From positions 62,001 through 126,000 of IMG/VR virus record IMGVR_UViG_3300047323_000304: a DNA stretch of 64,000 bases, one strand, 5' to 3'. Below the pieces are notes generated by a model. The model was not told where the DNA came from and ran no database searches. It saw only the letters and a list, made by a program, of their open reading frames with translations. How positions within the stretch are numbered: the stretch's first letter is position 1; each line of letters opens with the position of its first letter. The position numbers and the translations under genes were made by a program. Below, in pieces: positions 52,167 through 60,625 of the stretch. The stretch comes from a virus.

Positions 52167-53093
52167 CTACCTATATGTATTATTTATGTATTTCATTCTG
52201 CTATCTGCCCAAGTATTATCATTGGCACATGGATAAAATAACATATGTGTGTTGGGATAGTATTCTAAAATATGTTGCCATTCATTTAATATTATGTCTT
52301 TGTTTTTATGTTTACTTCCTGCTACGTTAAAGGTTAAATCATCATCATGACTAAGACTCCAGCGTACAGTATCATTTTGAGGTAATGTGGTAGGTGTATT
52401 TACACCGACTTTAGTATATTTACCATATCTATTTATTAACTCATCACTTGAATATATAACTTCCCCGTATATAAATAGCGTGTCTTTATTTGGTATGCTT
52501 CCTAATACCCTGTCCCAATAATCTGAACCACAATTAGGATCGTCAGGTAGCTCAATATGTCTCATCGCATCTATTCTAAATCCATCTACATTTGATGATA
52601 AGAGTTGCTTTAAGTAATTAATATGTAAGTCCTGTAAATCGTGACTGGCAGTATTTAAATCTGGAAGTCCTATGCAACCTTGAGTACATTCATCTCTATT
52701 TTCATAATCCTTTATTTGAAATGGTGAATGGAAGAAATCTGGTCTTAATCTTATTTCATCTTCTACTTCTATACTAGGTATTAGTTCTTGATTTCCTCCT
52801 CCATTATTTCCTACATGATTAAAGACTACATCAATTATTATTTTAATATTATATGTATGCGCTAAATCACAAAGTTCTTTTAACTCTTCCTTTGTTCCTA
52901 ATCTATTTCCGATTTTATAATTAGTTACTTGATATGCTAAATACCATGTAGGATTGTGCTTTTCTTTATGTTGTTGTAATGGACTCAATTGAATAATATT
53001 AAAACCTTGTTCAGCGATTTTAGGTAAGTTTTCTTTAACTCCTTGTATAGTCCAATTAAATGCTTGAAAAATTAATTCTCTCTTTTTATTCAT
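52167..53093 (-). CDS. glycoside hydrolase family 13 alpha-amylase-like enzyme
   Basis: A 308-residue alpha-1,4-glucan hydrolase. All four conserved regions are present: IIIDVVFNHVG (I), GFRIDAMRHI with the nucleophile aspartate (II), LFIYGEV with the acid/base glutamate (III) and SLSHDDDL with the third aspartate (IV). The N-terminus is typical (LIFQAFNWTIQGVKENLPKI). It is shorter than usual (~430-500), lacking the C-terminal beta domain, and has no signal peptide, so it acts in the cytoplasm. GAGGAG precedes the ATG. A role in using host granulose or glycogen is a reasonable inference. Confidence 0.9.
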   Translation of the reverse strand: MNKKRELIFQAFNWTIQGVKENLPKIAEQGFNIIQLSPLQQHKEKHNPTWYLAYQVTNYKIGNRLGTKEELKELCDLAHTYNIKIIIDVVFNHVGNNGGGNQELIPSIEVEDEIRLRPDFFHSPFQIKDYENRDECTQGCIGLPDLNTASHDLQDLHINYLKQLLSSNVDGFRIDAMRHIELPDDPNCGSDYWDRVLGSIPNKDTLFIYGEVIYSSDELINRYGKYTKVGVNTPTTLPQNDTVRWSLSHDDDLTFNVAGSKHKNKDIILNEWQHILEYYPNTHMLFYPCANDNTWADSRMKYINNTYR

Positions 53094-53144
53094 ATTATTT
53101 ATTATCTCCTCTTAATTTATTATTAGTTATCATCTCCTTTATTT

Positions 53145-53221
53145 AATCTTTGGTTTATAACTTTATGTCCTATGTATAAACGTAATATATAACTTAGTTT
53201 ATAATTTATTTTATTTATGTA
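53145..53221. repeat. AT-rich repeat 5' of the amylase gene
   Basis: It contains AATCTTTGGTTTATAA and TTTATAATTTATTTTATTTA, matching the blocks found at 52101-52149, here split by ~35 extra bases. The pair brackets the amylase gene. Confidence 0.4.
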
Positions 53222-53223
53222 AT

Positions 53224-53457
53224 TTAAACAAGTCCTTTTTTAATCTTATTTAATATTGATATGTATCTATCAACAATTCCTAATTCTTCAAGATACTCGG
53301 TTATATTCCACTTTCCATTTTCTTTTGCTTGTAGAACAATGTTTACACCCCATTCTGATTGATATATATCAGAAATCTTTTCATAAAACTCTGAAATATT
53401 TAGATTATTTTCATTACAATATTCTTCTATAAGAATTATTAAATACTCTGATTTCAT
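53224..53457 (-). CDS. small hypothetical protein
   Basis: A 77-residue helical protein (MKSEYLIILIEEYCNENNLN...). The start overlapping the previous stop (TAATG) with AGGA upstream was chosen over an ATG 18 codons earlier. Function unknown. Confidence 0.55.
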   Translation of the reverse strand: MKSEYLIILIEEYCNENNLNISEFYEKISDIYQSEWGVNIVLQAKENGKWNITEYLEELGIVDRYISILNKIKKGLV

Positions 53458-53915
53458 TAATAACACATCCTTCTTTTGATTTCTCTTAAATTCTTCAAAC
53501 CATTTATCCAATCTTCAACTGTTGTAGGATAGTCAGCCTTATTTAGACCAGCTATATCTATTGAAAAATCATTTTTACAATTATCTTGTTTATTATCATT
53601 ACTCATAGTATATATTTTATGTACTGCTATTCTATATGTTTCTTGGTCTAAATAGATTCGGCTTGTATTTACTTTTATATCATTACTTACTTTATCAATT
53701 ATGTCCCCTTGTTCTACTAGTAGTGTTTTTACCTCTTTAGTTTTAATTAAGATAGGAATTTCAAAATATGGTTTCTTATCCTCTAGATCAGATTCCCATT
53801 TATTCTGAGCCTTTTCAATTTCAACTAATTCCATGTTTATTCTTTCTGTATTTTCTTTTAACCTTTGTTGTAATTTTTCATTTTTGCTATTTTTAAGTTC
53901 TTGTGCTGATTTCAT
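53457..53915 (-). CDS. hypothetical protein
   Basis: A 152-residue protein: a lysine-rich coiled coil (~1-40), a beta-rich middle (YFEIPILIKTKEVKTLLVEQ) and a helical end. AAAGGAAAG precedes the chosen ATG. It has its own promoter. Function unknown. Confidence 0.55.
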   Translation of the reverse strand: MKSAQELKNSKNEKLQQRLKENTERINMELVEIEKAQNKWESDLEDKKPYFEIPILIKTKEVKTLLVEQGDIIDKVSNDIKVNTSRIYLDQETYRIAVHKIYTMSNDNKQDNCKNDFSIDIAGLNKADYPTTVEDWINGLKNLREIKRRMCY

Positions 53916-53971
53916 TTTAAATCTTTCCTTTCTTTTTAACATTATCTTTAATTTATTTTACTCTTGTTATT

Positions 53972-54000
53972 ATATTACAACTTGTGAATATGTTTGTCAA
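53972..54000 (-). promoter_or_regulatory. promoter for the 152-residue protein gene
   Basis: TTGACA, 17-base spacer, TAATAT, with AAATAAATTAAAAATAATAA before the -35. Confidence 0.8.
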
Positions 54001-54018
54001 TTATTATTTTTAATTTAT

Positions 54019-54186
54019 TTAATTAGTTATGTAAAAAATTCCTAGTAGTAATAACACAAAAACAATTAGAAATAGATTAAAACTAAACGTTACTATTAGA
54101 GATAAGATTACTACTATTGGTATTGAAATTAATATTAATAATCCAATTATAAAAAAGCTTCTCAAAAAATCACATAATTTTGCCAA
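54019..54186 (-). CDS. 55-residue membrane protein with TTG start
   Basis: AKLCDFLRSFFIIGLLILIS and onward gives two membrane helices separated by a short turn. AAAAGGAGG lies eight bases before a TTG. Function unknown. Confidence 0.5.
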   Translation of the reverse strand: MAKLCDFLRSFFIIGLLILISIPIVVILSLIVTFSFNLFLIVFVLLLLGIFYITN

Positions 54187-54215
54187 ATTACTTACCTCCT
54201 TTTAAAATTAAATTT

Positions 54216-54374
54216 TTATTGTTTCTCAAATTTTCTTTTAAGAAATTCACATTTTTCATTATCATCATCAATGACGTAATAAAAATAGTCATTTTCTTCA
54301 ATTAACTCATATAATTTATTCTTTGTTATATTATTACTAAAGCCAACATATAAGCACTTAATAAATGTCATCAT
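54216..54374 (-). CDS. 52-residue SH3-like protein
   Basis: MTFIKCLYVGFSNNITKNKL, then YYVIDDDNEKCEFLKRKFEK: the layout of the short KOW/DUF6501-like barrels common in Firmicutes and their phages. Two ATGs are adjacent; AAAGGA precedes them. Function unknown. Confidence 0.55.
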   Translation of the reverse strand: MMTFIKCLYVGFSNNITKNKLYELIEENDYFYYVIDDDNEKCEFLKRKFEKQ

Positions 54375-54388
54375 TATCTGTTCCTTTC

Positions 54389-54568
54389 TTATTGATTTAC
54401 TACTGGCTCATAATATTTAGCACTTCTAGTTATCCATTTACCATCCTCATAAAAAGTAAAGAATGGATATCCATGTTTATATTGAACCGAATAAACTTTC
54501 TTTTTTCTTCTAGTACTTGAGGCTTCATCACAGTATGTTTCTGGCTTTTTGCTATATACATAAAACAT
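54389..54568 (-). CDS. small basic protein
   Basis: A 59-residue protein (MFYVYSKKPETYCDEASSTR...) with aromatic and basic residues. GGGAGGA precedes the chosen ATG, which overlaps the upstream stop (TAATG). Function unknown. Confidence 0.5.
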   Translation of the reverse strand: MFYVYSKKPETYCDEASSTRRKKKVYSVQYKHGYPFFTFYEDGKWITRSAKYYEPVVNQ

Positions 54569-54717
54569 TATTCTTCCTCCCACTCTATAAAATCATTTTT
54601 ATCATCTATATTTGCAATACAATCACATTCTTCATTTGAACAAGCATAAATCCAATAACCAAGTATTTCATTAGAATCAATTAAATCCATTTCTGAGTTG
54701 CATTTTTTACAATTCAT
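54568..54717 (-). CDS. 49-residue zinc-ribbon protein
   Basis: MNCKKCNSEMDLIDSNEILG, then ACSNEECDCI: a compact zinc ribbon with an acidic tail. GGAGAG precedes the ATG. Function unknown. Confidence 0.55.
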   Translation of the reverse strand: MNCKKCNSEMDLIDSNEILGYWIYACSNEECDCIANIDDKNDFIEWEEE

Positions 54718-54769
54718 ATTTATCTCTCCTTATATTTTATTCAACTCTTGATAAAGCTAAAGTTTTAGT

Positions 54770-55738
54770 CTAACTTTTGAAATATTTATATAAGTCATCT
54801 CCAAGTTTATATAAAGCATGATTTGCAATGTCCATTGACGAAAAATATACTTGTCCATATTCTTTACCTCTGTTTCTCCATTCAATTCTTAAATTATTAT
54901 TTTGAAAAGCTATATAATATTTCATTTGTTCTTTATTATCCCAATCAATTTCTTCTTCATTATTTAAATCAGCAAATTGTTGTATTCTTCTATGTAATAA
55001 TTGTTCAAATGCAACTCTTTCTGCTTCTTCTTCAGTTTTATAATAATTTAAATTTTTAATTATATTATCACTTATCTTATCATGTCCATAATATATATTC
55101 ATACTAGGAATTCCTTCTGAATTTATTACCCAAATTAAATATCCTTCTTTAGGAGTCCACAATTTCTTTTTATTATCTTCTTTCTCAATTTCCCTTTGTA
55201 ATAATTCCATCTTTTTAGCTAATTCCTTTTGTTGATTTTTAATCACTTCCATAGTTTCTAATATTTTTTGTTTATCCATTTTAAGTTCATTCTCCTTTTT
55301 GGTTATTTTAACATAGTAATCATAATTATTTACTGTTAATGTTTTTATAGCGTTCTTCCTTACTCTAAATTTATTATTGTTTGAATAATTAACTATTCTT
55401 ACTATAGACTCTCGAACATCGATTAATTTTCCTTTAAAGATATCTCCATCAATAGTTGTCACCTCTATTTCAAGTCCAATAAGTTTATCTATTGTTTTTA
55501 TAATACTTTCATTATTATCAAATATATTATAACTCATTTTTATTTTATTCTCCTTTTTTGTTAATTTTAAATTAAAGTTTTGCCAAACATAATTTATACC
55601 TTCAACAGTATAAAAAAATCTATTACCATCATCATAAATATTTACTATTTTTCCTTTATGTCCTATGAATTGTTTCTTATATTCTTCTGCGCCATAATAG
55701 TTGTTAACTATTTCAACTTCGTCATTTAATTCTAACAT
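54770..55738 (-). CDS. three-module protein with internal ribosome sites
   Basis: A 322-residue frame made of three parts: a small SH3/KOW-like barrel (1-60), an Sm-like module (~75-140, LIGLEIEVTTIDGDIFKGKL), and a coiled coil plus C-terminal domain (154-322, WTPKEGYLIWVINSEG) often found alone in phages. Each junction encodes TKKEN, which is the sense reading of AAAAAGGAGAA, followed within 13 bases by an in-frame ATG (at 55537 and 55279). So three formerly separate genes seem joined by loss of stop codons, and the internal starts probably still work. Confidence 0.65.
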   Translation of the reverse strand: MLELNDEVEIVNNYYGAEEYKKQFIGHKGKIVNIYDDGNRFFYTVEGINYVWQNFNLKLTKKENKIKMSYNIFDNNESIIKTIDKLIGLEIEVTTIDGDIFKGKLIDVRESIVRIVNYSNNNKFRVRKNAIKTLTVNNYDYYVKITKKENELKMDKQKILETMEVIKNQQKELAKKMELLQREIEKEDNKKKLWTPKEGYLIWVINSEGIPSMNIYYGHDKISDNIIKNLNYYKTEEEAERVAFEQLLHRRIQQFADLNNEEEIDWDNKEQMKYYIAFQNNNLRIEWRNRGKEYGQVYFSSMDIANHALYKLGDDLYKYFKS

Positions 55739-55790
55739 CGTCTAACCCTTCCTTTTGTTATTTATTTCCAAATAAAAATATTTTAGTGGT

Positions 55791-56117
55791 TTAATATCCA
55801 ACAACTGTTAATATTTCTTTATCTTTCATAAAGTGAACTAATCTACTTCTCTGTATAGTTAAGTTAATATCTTTACCTATATTGTCAGTACAATATTCAT
55901 ATGTATCTCTATCTGTATTTATAGTGTGTATCCATCCATCATGAGTATTCATTTTTACCCTGTTGCTTTCGCCTTTTCCAGAACTACGATGAGTATCTAA
56001 TATAGTTACAGTTTCAACTTTAGTAGAAATAGGTTCTTCTCTAATAAGTTCAAAAAGACCTCGTATACCAACTATTATCATTAGTATAACCATTATTATT
56101 ATAATTTTATTTTTCAT
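55791..56117 (-). CDS. membrane-anchored hypothetical protein
   Basis: A 108-residue protein with an N-terminal membrane helix (KIIIIMVILMIIVGIRGLF) and an outside beta-rich domain (VETVTILDTHRSSGKGESNR ... YEYCTDNIG). AGGAGGTG precedes the ATG. Function unknown. Confidence 0.6.
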   Translation of the reverse strand: MKNKIIIIMVILMIIVGIRGLFELIREEPISTKVETVTILDTHRSSGKGESNRVKMNTHDGWIHTINTDRDTYEYCTDNIGKDINLTIQRSRLVHFMKDKEILTVVGY

Positions 56118-56135
56118 TATTCACCTCCTAAAGAC

Positions 56136-56159
56136 ACGATAAAAGAAGTATCTTATCGT
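56136..56159. repeat. hairpin upstream of membrane-anchored protein gene
   Basis: ACGATAA and TTATCGT, extended by AAGAC/GTCTT on the minus strand, lie between the previous stop and the AGGAGG site. The T-run is short, so it could be a weak terminator or attenuator. Confidence 0.45.
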
Positions 56160-56163
56160 CTTT

Positions 56164-57405
56164 TTAATTTCTAAATGGATCATTATCTTCAGTATCAATA
56201 TCCACCCATTTAATCCATTCTTCCTTTTCCACAATTCTAACTGGCTTAACTTTTTTAAATGTAATTGTATTATCATCTACACTTACAATGTCTTTATATT
56301 CTACTTCTAATTCTAATAATTTTCTATTTTCATTATCTTTAGAATAATATGAACTGCATTCAATACTATCATTATAGTTGCAGTATATTTGTTTATCTCC
56401 AATAGTTGCCATTATTTCTTCATTTAATTTATATTCAAATTCTTGCCTATTCCATTTATAACAACTAATTAATTTACCATCTTTTGAATCAACAAACTTA
56501 TAGAATTTTTTATCTTTAAAATATTCTTCTGCTGAAACTTCTTCATACTCCCTATCCTTTTTCTCATGCAAATCATCTAAATGTTTATATGCATTAATCT
56601 TATATTTGTTTTCATTAATTTTTATGTATTTAATAGGTTTGCCTAATATTGATTCAATTAAATCATCTACATCATCAAATTCTATCTTCTCATCTTCTGA
56701 TATCCCTTTGAAATAATCTTCTTCTAAGTATAAATCTTTTAATTTGTTTACTACTTCTACTAAATCAACTTGTCCATCTTCTTTAATCTCAACATCTTTT
56801 AATATCTTGCTGAAGTCTAATCCATACATTCCTCCCAGTTGTTCCTTTAATTCTTCTATTGTATTGATTTCTAAATTCATACAAGTTAATAAGACTCTTA
56901 TAAACTCCGATTTTGAGATGTTATAACCTTTATTTTTATACTTGTCAACTCTTAACATAGACATGATTGGATAATCTGTATTACTATTAAAATTTAATAT
57001 ACCTTGTATATTATCTAATAAGAAGTCATCATGTAAAATAAACTCCTCAGTTTTAAAATCAAACGCTCCCATGCATACAGTAAAATCAAATGTATCAAAT
57101 ATTTCTTGTGCATTTTTAAATCTTTTAAAATGAATTAATTGCACTAACTTTTCTCCCTTTTTAAATAAAGTAGCTTTCTTTGTATGTGCTAAAATCCAAT
57201 TAGAATCATAAACATCAGCTACAACATCTACTAAATCATCATCACTTCTAAAATAAACATCAATATCATTAATATCTTTATTAGTAAAAATACTATTAAT
57301 ACAACCCCCAGCAATAATAACATTACCATTTTTAAATGTCTCTACTAATCCCTTTCCTAAATAATTATATAATTTTCTTTTTTGAAATTCATAATTTGTA
57401 CTCAT
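56164..57405 (-). CDS. nucleotidyltransferase-fold protein
   Basis: A 413-residue protein. Residues ~25-60 carry the polymerase-beta-type signature: NVIIAGGCINSIF followed by INDIDVYF, a GG-x-D-x-D arrangement as in poly(A)/CCA-adding enzymes and antitoxin/toxin nucleotidyltransferases. A third acidic strand lies near AFDFKTEEFILHDD. The C-terminal ~200 residues are acidic and unassigned. It may modify tRNA or another nucleic-acid end during infection. It overlaps the next small gene by one base. Confidence 0.72.
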   Translation of the reverse strand: MSTNYEFQKRKLYNYLGKGLVETFKNGNVIIAGGCINSIFTNKDINDIDVYFRSDDDLVDVVADVYDSNWILAHTKKATLFKKGEKLVQLIHFKRFKNAQEIFDTFDFTVCMGAFDFKTEEFILHDDFLLDNIQGILNFNSNTDYPIMSMLRVDKYKNKGYNISKSEFIRVLLTCMNLEINTIEELKEQLGGMYGLDFSKILKDVEIKEDGQVDLVEVVNKLKDLYLEEDYFKGISEDEKIEFDDVDDLIESILGKPIKYIKINENKYKINAYKHLDDLHEKKDREYEEVSAEEYFKDKKFYKFVDSKDGKLISCYKWNRQEFEYKLNEEIMATIGDKQIYCNYNDSIECSSYYSKDNENRKLLELEVEYKDIVSVDDNTITFKKVKPVRIVEKEEWIKWVDIDTEDNDPFRN

Positions 57406-57593
57406 TATTTATTACCTCCAAACTTTTTAATAAACTCTTCAAATGTGTATCCTATTTTAGTTTCAACTTCACCTATGTAAAAACTTGATGGGTCTTTCCA
57501 TTGAATATCATCTAATACTTTTTCTACTGTTTCATATTCTCTTAATACCTCGCCATCATATCCACAAACCAATGCAAATTTCATATCTTTCAT
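57405..57593 (-). CDS. small hypothetical protein
   Basis: A 62-residue protein (MKDMKFALVCGYDGEVLREY...). It overlaps the start of the nucleotidyltransferase-fold gene, so the two are co-translated. Function unknown. Confidence 0.55.
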   Translation of the reverse strand: MKDMKFALVCGYDGEVLREYETVEKVLDDIQWKDPSSFYIGEVETKIGYTFEEFIKKFGGNK

Positions 57594-57664
57594 TCAATTA
57601 AAATCTCCTTTACTTTTAATTTTATTTTATTTAATTCCATGTAAATTGACAATCTTATGGTCTT

Positions 57665-58021
57665 TTAACTCATATCTATTTCAGAATATCCTTCATCTTC
57701 AACAAACCATTTACCATATTTAAAGCCAATTATATTTAGATCAATTTTCCCGTCCTCTATATTTTTATTAAATTTATCTTCAGAAACTCCACATTGTAGA
57801 AATACATTCTTAACTTCATCATCAATTACGATATATACATAATTACAATATTCATCAATATCAATATCCTCAGATTTTATTTTAGGTATCAATGTATTTA
57901 TCAATTTCAATTTTTCATCCACACAATTGTCACATATGTCATCTTGAATTGTGAAATCATAGTAATAATATTCGTGTCCACATTCCCCACACACTTTCTT
58001 TTTTAATTCCGATGTATTCAT
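57665..58021 (-). CDS. zinc-binding acidic protein
   Basis: A 118-residue protein with a treble-clef-like N-terminus (VCGECGHEYYYYDFTIQDDI followed by CDNC) and an acidic remainder. Function unknown. Confidence 0.6.
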   Translation of the reverse strand: MNTSELKKKVCGECGHEYYYYDFTIQDDICDNCVDEKLKLINTLIPKIKSEDIDIDEYCNYVYIVIDDEVKNVFLQCGVSEDKFNKNIEDGKIDLNIIGFKYGKWFVEDEGYSEIDMS

Positions 58022-58036
58022 TTTTCTTCTTCCTCC

Positions 58037-58186
58037 TTAATATCTAATATAGCCTATTTTACCAGTTTGAATGTTTTTAACTTTATAATCATTACAATCT
58101 TTTCCTATGTATTCATATTTATTACTATCATATCCTTGTACTTGCAAGAATGATTTAAATTGTTCTGACATTATTGATTTCTTCAT
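58037..58186 (-). CDS. 49-residue hypothetical protein
   Basis: MKKSIMSEQFKSFLQVQGYD, then YIGKDCNDYKVKNIQTGKIG: a short helix and a beta-rich end. AAAGGAG precedes the ATG. Function unknown. Confidence 0.5.
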   Translation of the reverse strand: MKKSIMSEQFKSFLQVQGYDSNKYEYIGKDCNDYKVKNIQTGKIGYIRY

Positions 58187-58217
58187 AATTTATTGCTCCT
58201 TTAATATTATTAATTTA

Positions 58218-58355
58218 TTATTTATCTAAACAATGTAGTATTATATCGTTTCCCAATAAAGCGTACCCTACTAAATATCTTTTCTCATTAATAAATATAA
58301 TTTGATTATTGTTGAGTTTTAATGATTTCTCTTTATTTTTAAAAATTCTAAACAT
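58218..58355 (-). CDS. 45-residue hypothetical protein
   Basis: MFRIFKNKEKSLKLNNNQII and 25 more residues, beta-rich. AGGAGATG precedes the ATG. Function unknown. Confidence 0.5.
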   Translation of the reverse strand: MFRIFKNKEKSLKLNNNQIIFINEKRYLVGYALLGNDIILHCLDK

Positions 58356-58415
58356 ATTTATCATCTCCTATTCGACTAAAATCTTCATTTTACTTGTTTA
58401 TAATTTATTATTATA

Positions 58416-58607
58416 TTAGCCATCATTAGAGTTTTTAGTTAAGATCTGCTCTATATTTAAATCAACTTTCTTAGCTATAATCCAAGTACCATATTCCTTA
58501 CTTGCTAATTTTATTGCTCTTTCTTCCGTTTCAGCTACTATAGTTTGTTCAATATATTCATCATAACCATAGTCATCTTCTCTTTCTAAGACATACACAT
58601 TTAACAT
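58416..58607 (-). CDS. small hypothetical protein
   Basis: A 63-residue protein (MLNVYVLEREDDYGYDEYIE...) with a ferredoxin-like pattern. It overlaps the DUF3841 gene by one base. Function unknown. Confidence 0.55.
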   Translation of the reverse strand: MLNVYVLEREDDYGYDEYIEQTIVAETEERAIKLASKEYGTWIIAKKVDLNIEQILTKNSNDG

Positions 58608-59092
58608 TATTTCACCTCATTCAAAATATATTTTAAAACTTTAATATTCTTTAAATCAATTTTACCAGTAACCCCTTGATAATCATCATCGTCAAAAGTA
58701 AATTCAAATTCCATTAATTTATCTACCTCAAACAACATTTCCCAATCTTCTTCTTGATTAATCCCTTCAATATCATCTGAAAAATATCCATCGTTTAATA
58801 TAACATGCCAAGCATCAAATTTAGATAATAATACTTTATCTTCTGGTAATTCAACTTCTAATAATACATAATCATCGTCTAGTGTACTTTCAATATGAAC
58901 GTGGTCTAATGATAACCATAACCATATAGGATACTCATTATTATAATCTTCTAATCTTTTATACATTTGATTCATCATCCATTTATAATATCTTTGAAAT
59001 TCTGATATAGCATATTGTTCATTTCCTACTAGATAATCTTTTTCTTTTGCTTCATTCCATGCCTGTAATGTTTGTAATGTATAATACTTCAT
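58607..59092 (-). CDS. DUF3841-family protein
   Basis: A 161-residue protein matching the layout of DUF3841: YYTLQTLQAWNEAKEKDYLV, then RYYKWMMNQMYKRL, YPIWLWLSLDHVHI, LLEVELPEDKVLLSKFDAWH and LNDGYF. The family is widespread in Firmicutes and phages but uncharacterised. Its length is normal for the family. Confidence 0.75.
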   Translation of the reverse strand: MKYYTLQTLQAWNEAKEKDYLVGNEQYAISEFQRYYKWMMNQMYKRLEDYNNEYPIWLWLSLDHVHIESTLDDDYVLLEVELPEDKVLLSKFDAWHVILNDGYFSDDIEGINQEEDWEMLFEVDKLMEFEFTFDDDDYQGVTGKIDLKNIKVLKYILNEVK

Positions 59093-59116
59093 AATATTAA
59101 TCCTTTCATTATTGTT

Positions 59117-59368
59117 TTAACTATTTTTAGATTTTCTCAAATATTCATCTATACTTCTTTGAAAATGCTCAAGATCAACAAAGTCTGCATTTGTTATATT
59201 TCCCATAACATCCTCAAATTCTGTGTCAGTTACATCTATATTTCTTTCAATAAACCACTCTAATATACTATCTTCTATTCTTCTTTGTTGTTTTTGTAAA
59301 TCTCTTATCTTTAATGTCTTTACATATAAATGTTTAGGTATTTTTATTTCATAAGGCATTTTATTCAT
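59117..59368 (-). CDS. hypothetical protein
   Basis: An 83-residue helical protein (MNKMPYEIKIPKHLYVKTLK...), a possible small DNA-binding or ribbon-helix-helix-like protein, but no signature is certain. GGAG precedes the ATG. Confidence 0.55.
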   Translation of the reverse strand: MNKMPYEIKIPKHLYVKTLKIRDLQKQQRRIEDSILEWFIERNIDVTDTEFEDVMGNITNADFVDLEHFQRSIDEYLRKSKNS

Positions 59369-59407
59369 TAAATATCTTCTCCTTTCATTATAAAATTATT
59401 GATTTAA

Positions 59408-59575
59408 CTATTTGTCTCTTATTACTTTTCTATTCTCTCCCCAAACTTCATGGCACTTAGAACATTGATATTCTCCACCTTCATCATCATATCCAAACCA
59501 TTCTACTTTTCCTTCGCAATAAGGACATACATAATAACTATCTTTAAATATTTTTAATTCTCTATGCTTAGACAT
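59408..59575 (-). CDS. 55-residue zinc-ribbon protein
   Basis: KDSYYVCPYCEGKVEWFGYD, then YQCSKCHEVWGE: a complete zinc ribbon. GAGGTG precedes the ATG. Function unknown; a nucleic-acid or protein adaptor is likely. Confidence 0.6.
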   Translation of the reverse strand: MSKHRELKIFKDSYYVCPYCEGKVEWFGYDDEGGEYQCSKCHEVWGENRKVIRDK

Positions 59576-59591
59576 ATTCTTTCACCTCATA

Positions 59592-59792
59592 TTAATAATC
59601 TTCGTCAAATATTATAGTTGCACGTATTTGTTTATTATCTTCAAAATAGCCAACTTTTTCTGTTTTTCTACCACCAATAAATTCTTTTATTTCTAAAGTT
59701 ATTAAATTCCTATCAAATGTATTAGTATTCTCCTCAAGAATATAACTTAATATTTTTACTTTGCTTGATTCATCTATTATTTTCTTTACCAT
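59592..59792 (-). CDS. small hypothetical protein
   Basis: A 66-residue protein starting MVKKIIDESSKVKILSYILE. The ATG after GTGAGGCG was preferred to one seven codons earlier. Function unknown. Confidence 0.5.
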   Translation of the reverse strand: MVKKIIDESSKVKILSYILEENTNTFDRNLITLEIKEFIGGRKTEKVGYFEDNKQIRATIIFDEDY

Positions 59793-59831
59793 TTCTATTC
59801 GCCTCACTTCCACTAAAAGATAGATTTTAGA

Positions 59832-60329
59832 CTAAATTTCTCGCTTTACTTTTGTATATTCTGCAATTTCATCTTCTATTTCTTCTTTGTTTGCTATTTC
59901 AAATCTAGAACATATTTCATCTATTTTTAGATAAATTGGTTCAACAGATTCATATTTATACTTATAAAATGGAATTGTAGTAGTTTCTGTTCTTAATTGT
60001 GATGACTCTATACACACATCTCTATTTGATAATTTCAACATTTTAGAATAATATACTCTTATTTTAATATTATTCTTCCTATCATCTCTAGTGTTTTCTA
60101 CTCCTATTCTATATTCTTTTATGGACTTACTTGGTAAAACATCATATTGTATATTCCTTCCTAATTCTTCACATAAATATTGCAATGCTTCTAATTCATT
60201 ATTTGAATAATTATCAGATATATTTTTAATGAAATTGTAATAAGAAGGCAATTCTTTTAATGCATCGCTATATCTTTCTTCTCTAGAAATTATTTCTGTT
60301 AAAATTGTTTCTATCTCTAAATTTTTCAT
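59832..60329 (-). CDS. hypothetical protein
   Basis: A 165-residue protein, MKNLEIETILTEIISREERY onward, with a beta-rich middle (KNNIKIRVYYSKMLKL) and helical end. AGGAGGAAT precedes the ATG. Function unknown. Confidence 0.6.
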   Translation of the reverse strand: MKNLEIETILTEIISREERYSDALKELPSYYNFIKNISDNYSNNELEALQYLCEELGRNIQYDVLPSKSIKEYRIGVENTRDDRKNNIKIRVYYSKMLKLSNRDVCIESSQLRTETTTIPFYKYKYESVEPIYLKIDEICSRFEIANKEEIEDEIAEYTKVKREI

Positions 60330-60376
60330 AATTTTATTCCTCCTAAATTTTGTTAAAATATAGTTTTTACTTGCTT

Positions 60377-60625
60377 TTACAATTTTTCTAAAATATCCAT
60401 GAATTGTTCATCTGTTAAATCCCAAATGTTAGTATCTTCGCAAAGTATTTTATTACTGAAATCTTCTTTAAGTTGCAATATAACAGATTCCTCATCTCCC
60501 ATATAATCTTCACCTAATATTTTCTCCATGACCTCGGTATCTGTAGTAACAAATTCAAAGTATTTTCCTTGTGGATAGGTATTTAATTCAAATCCTTTTG
60601 ACAGTAATAATTCTTTTGATAACAT
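60377..60625 (-). CDS. small acidic hypothetical protein
   Basis: An 82-residue protein (MLSKELLLSKGFELNTYPQG...). GGAG is best spaced for the last of three in-frame starts. It has its own promoter. Function unknown. Confidence 0.55.
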   Translation of the reverse strand: MLSKELLLSKGFELNTYPQGKYFEFVTTDTEVMEKILGEDYMGDEESVILQLKEDFSNKILCEDTNIWDLTDEQFMDILEKL

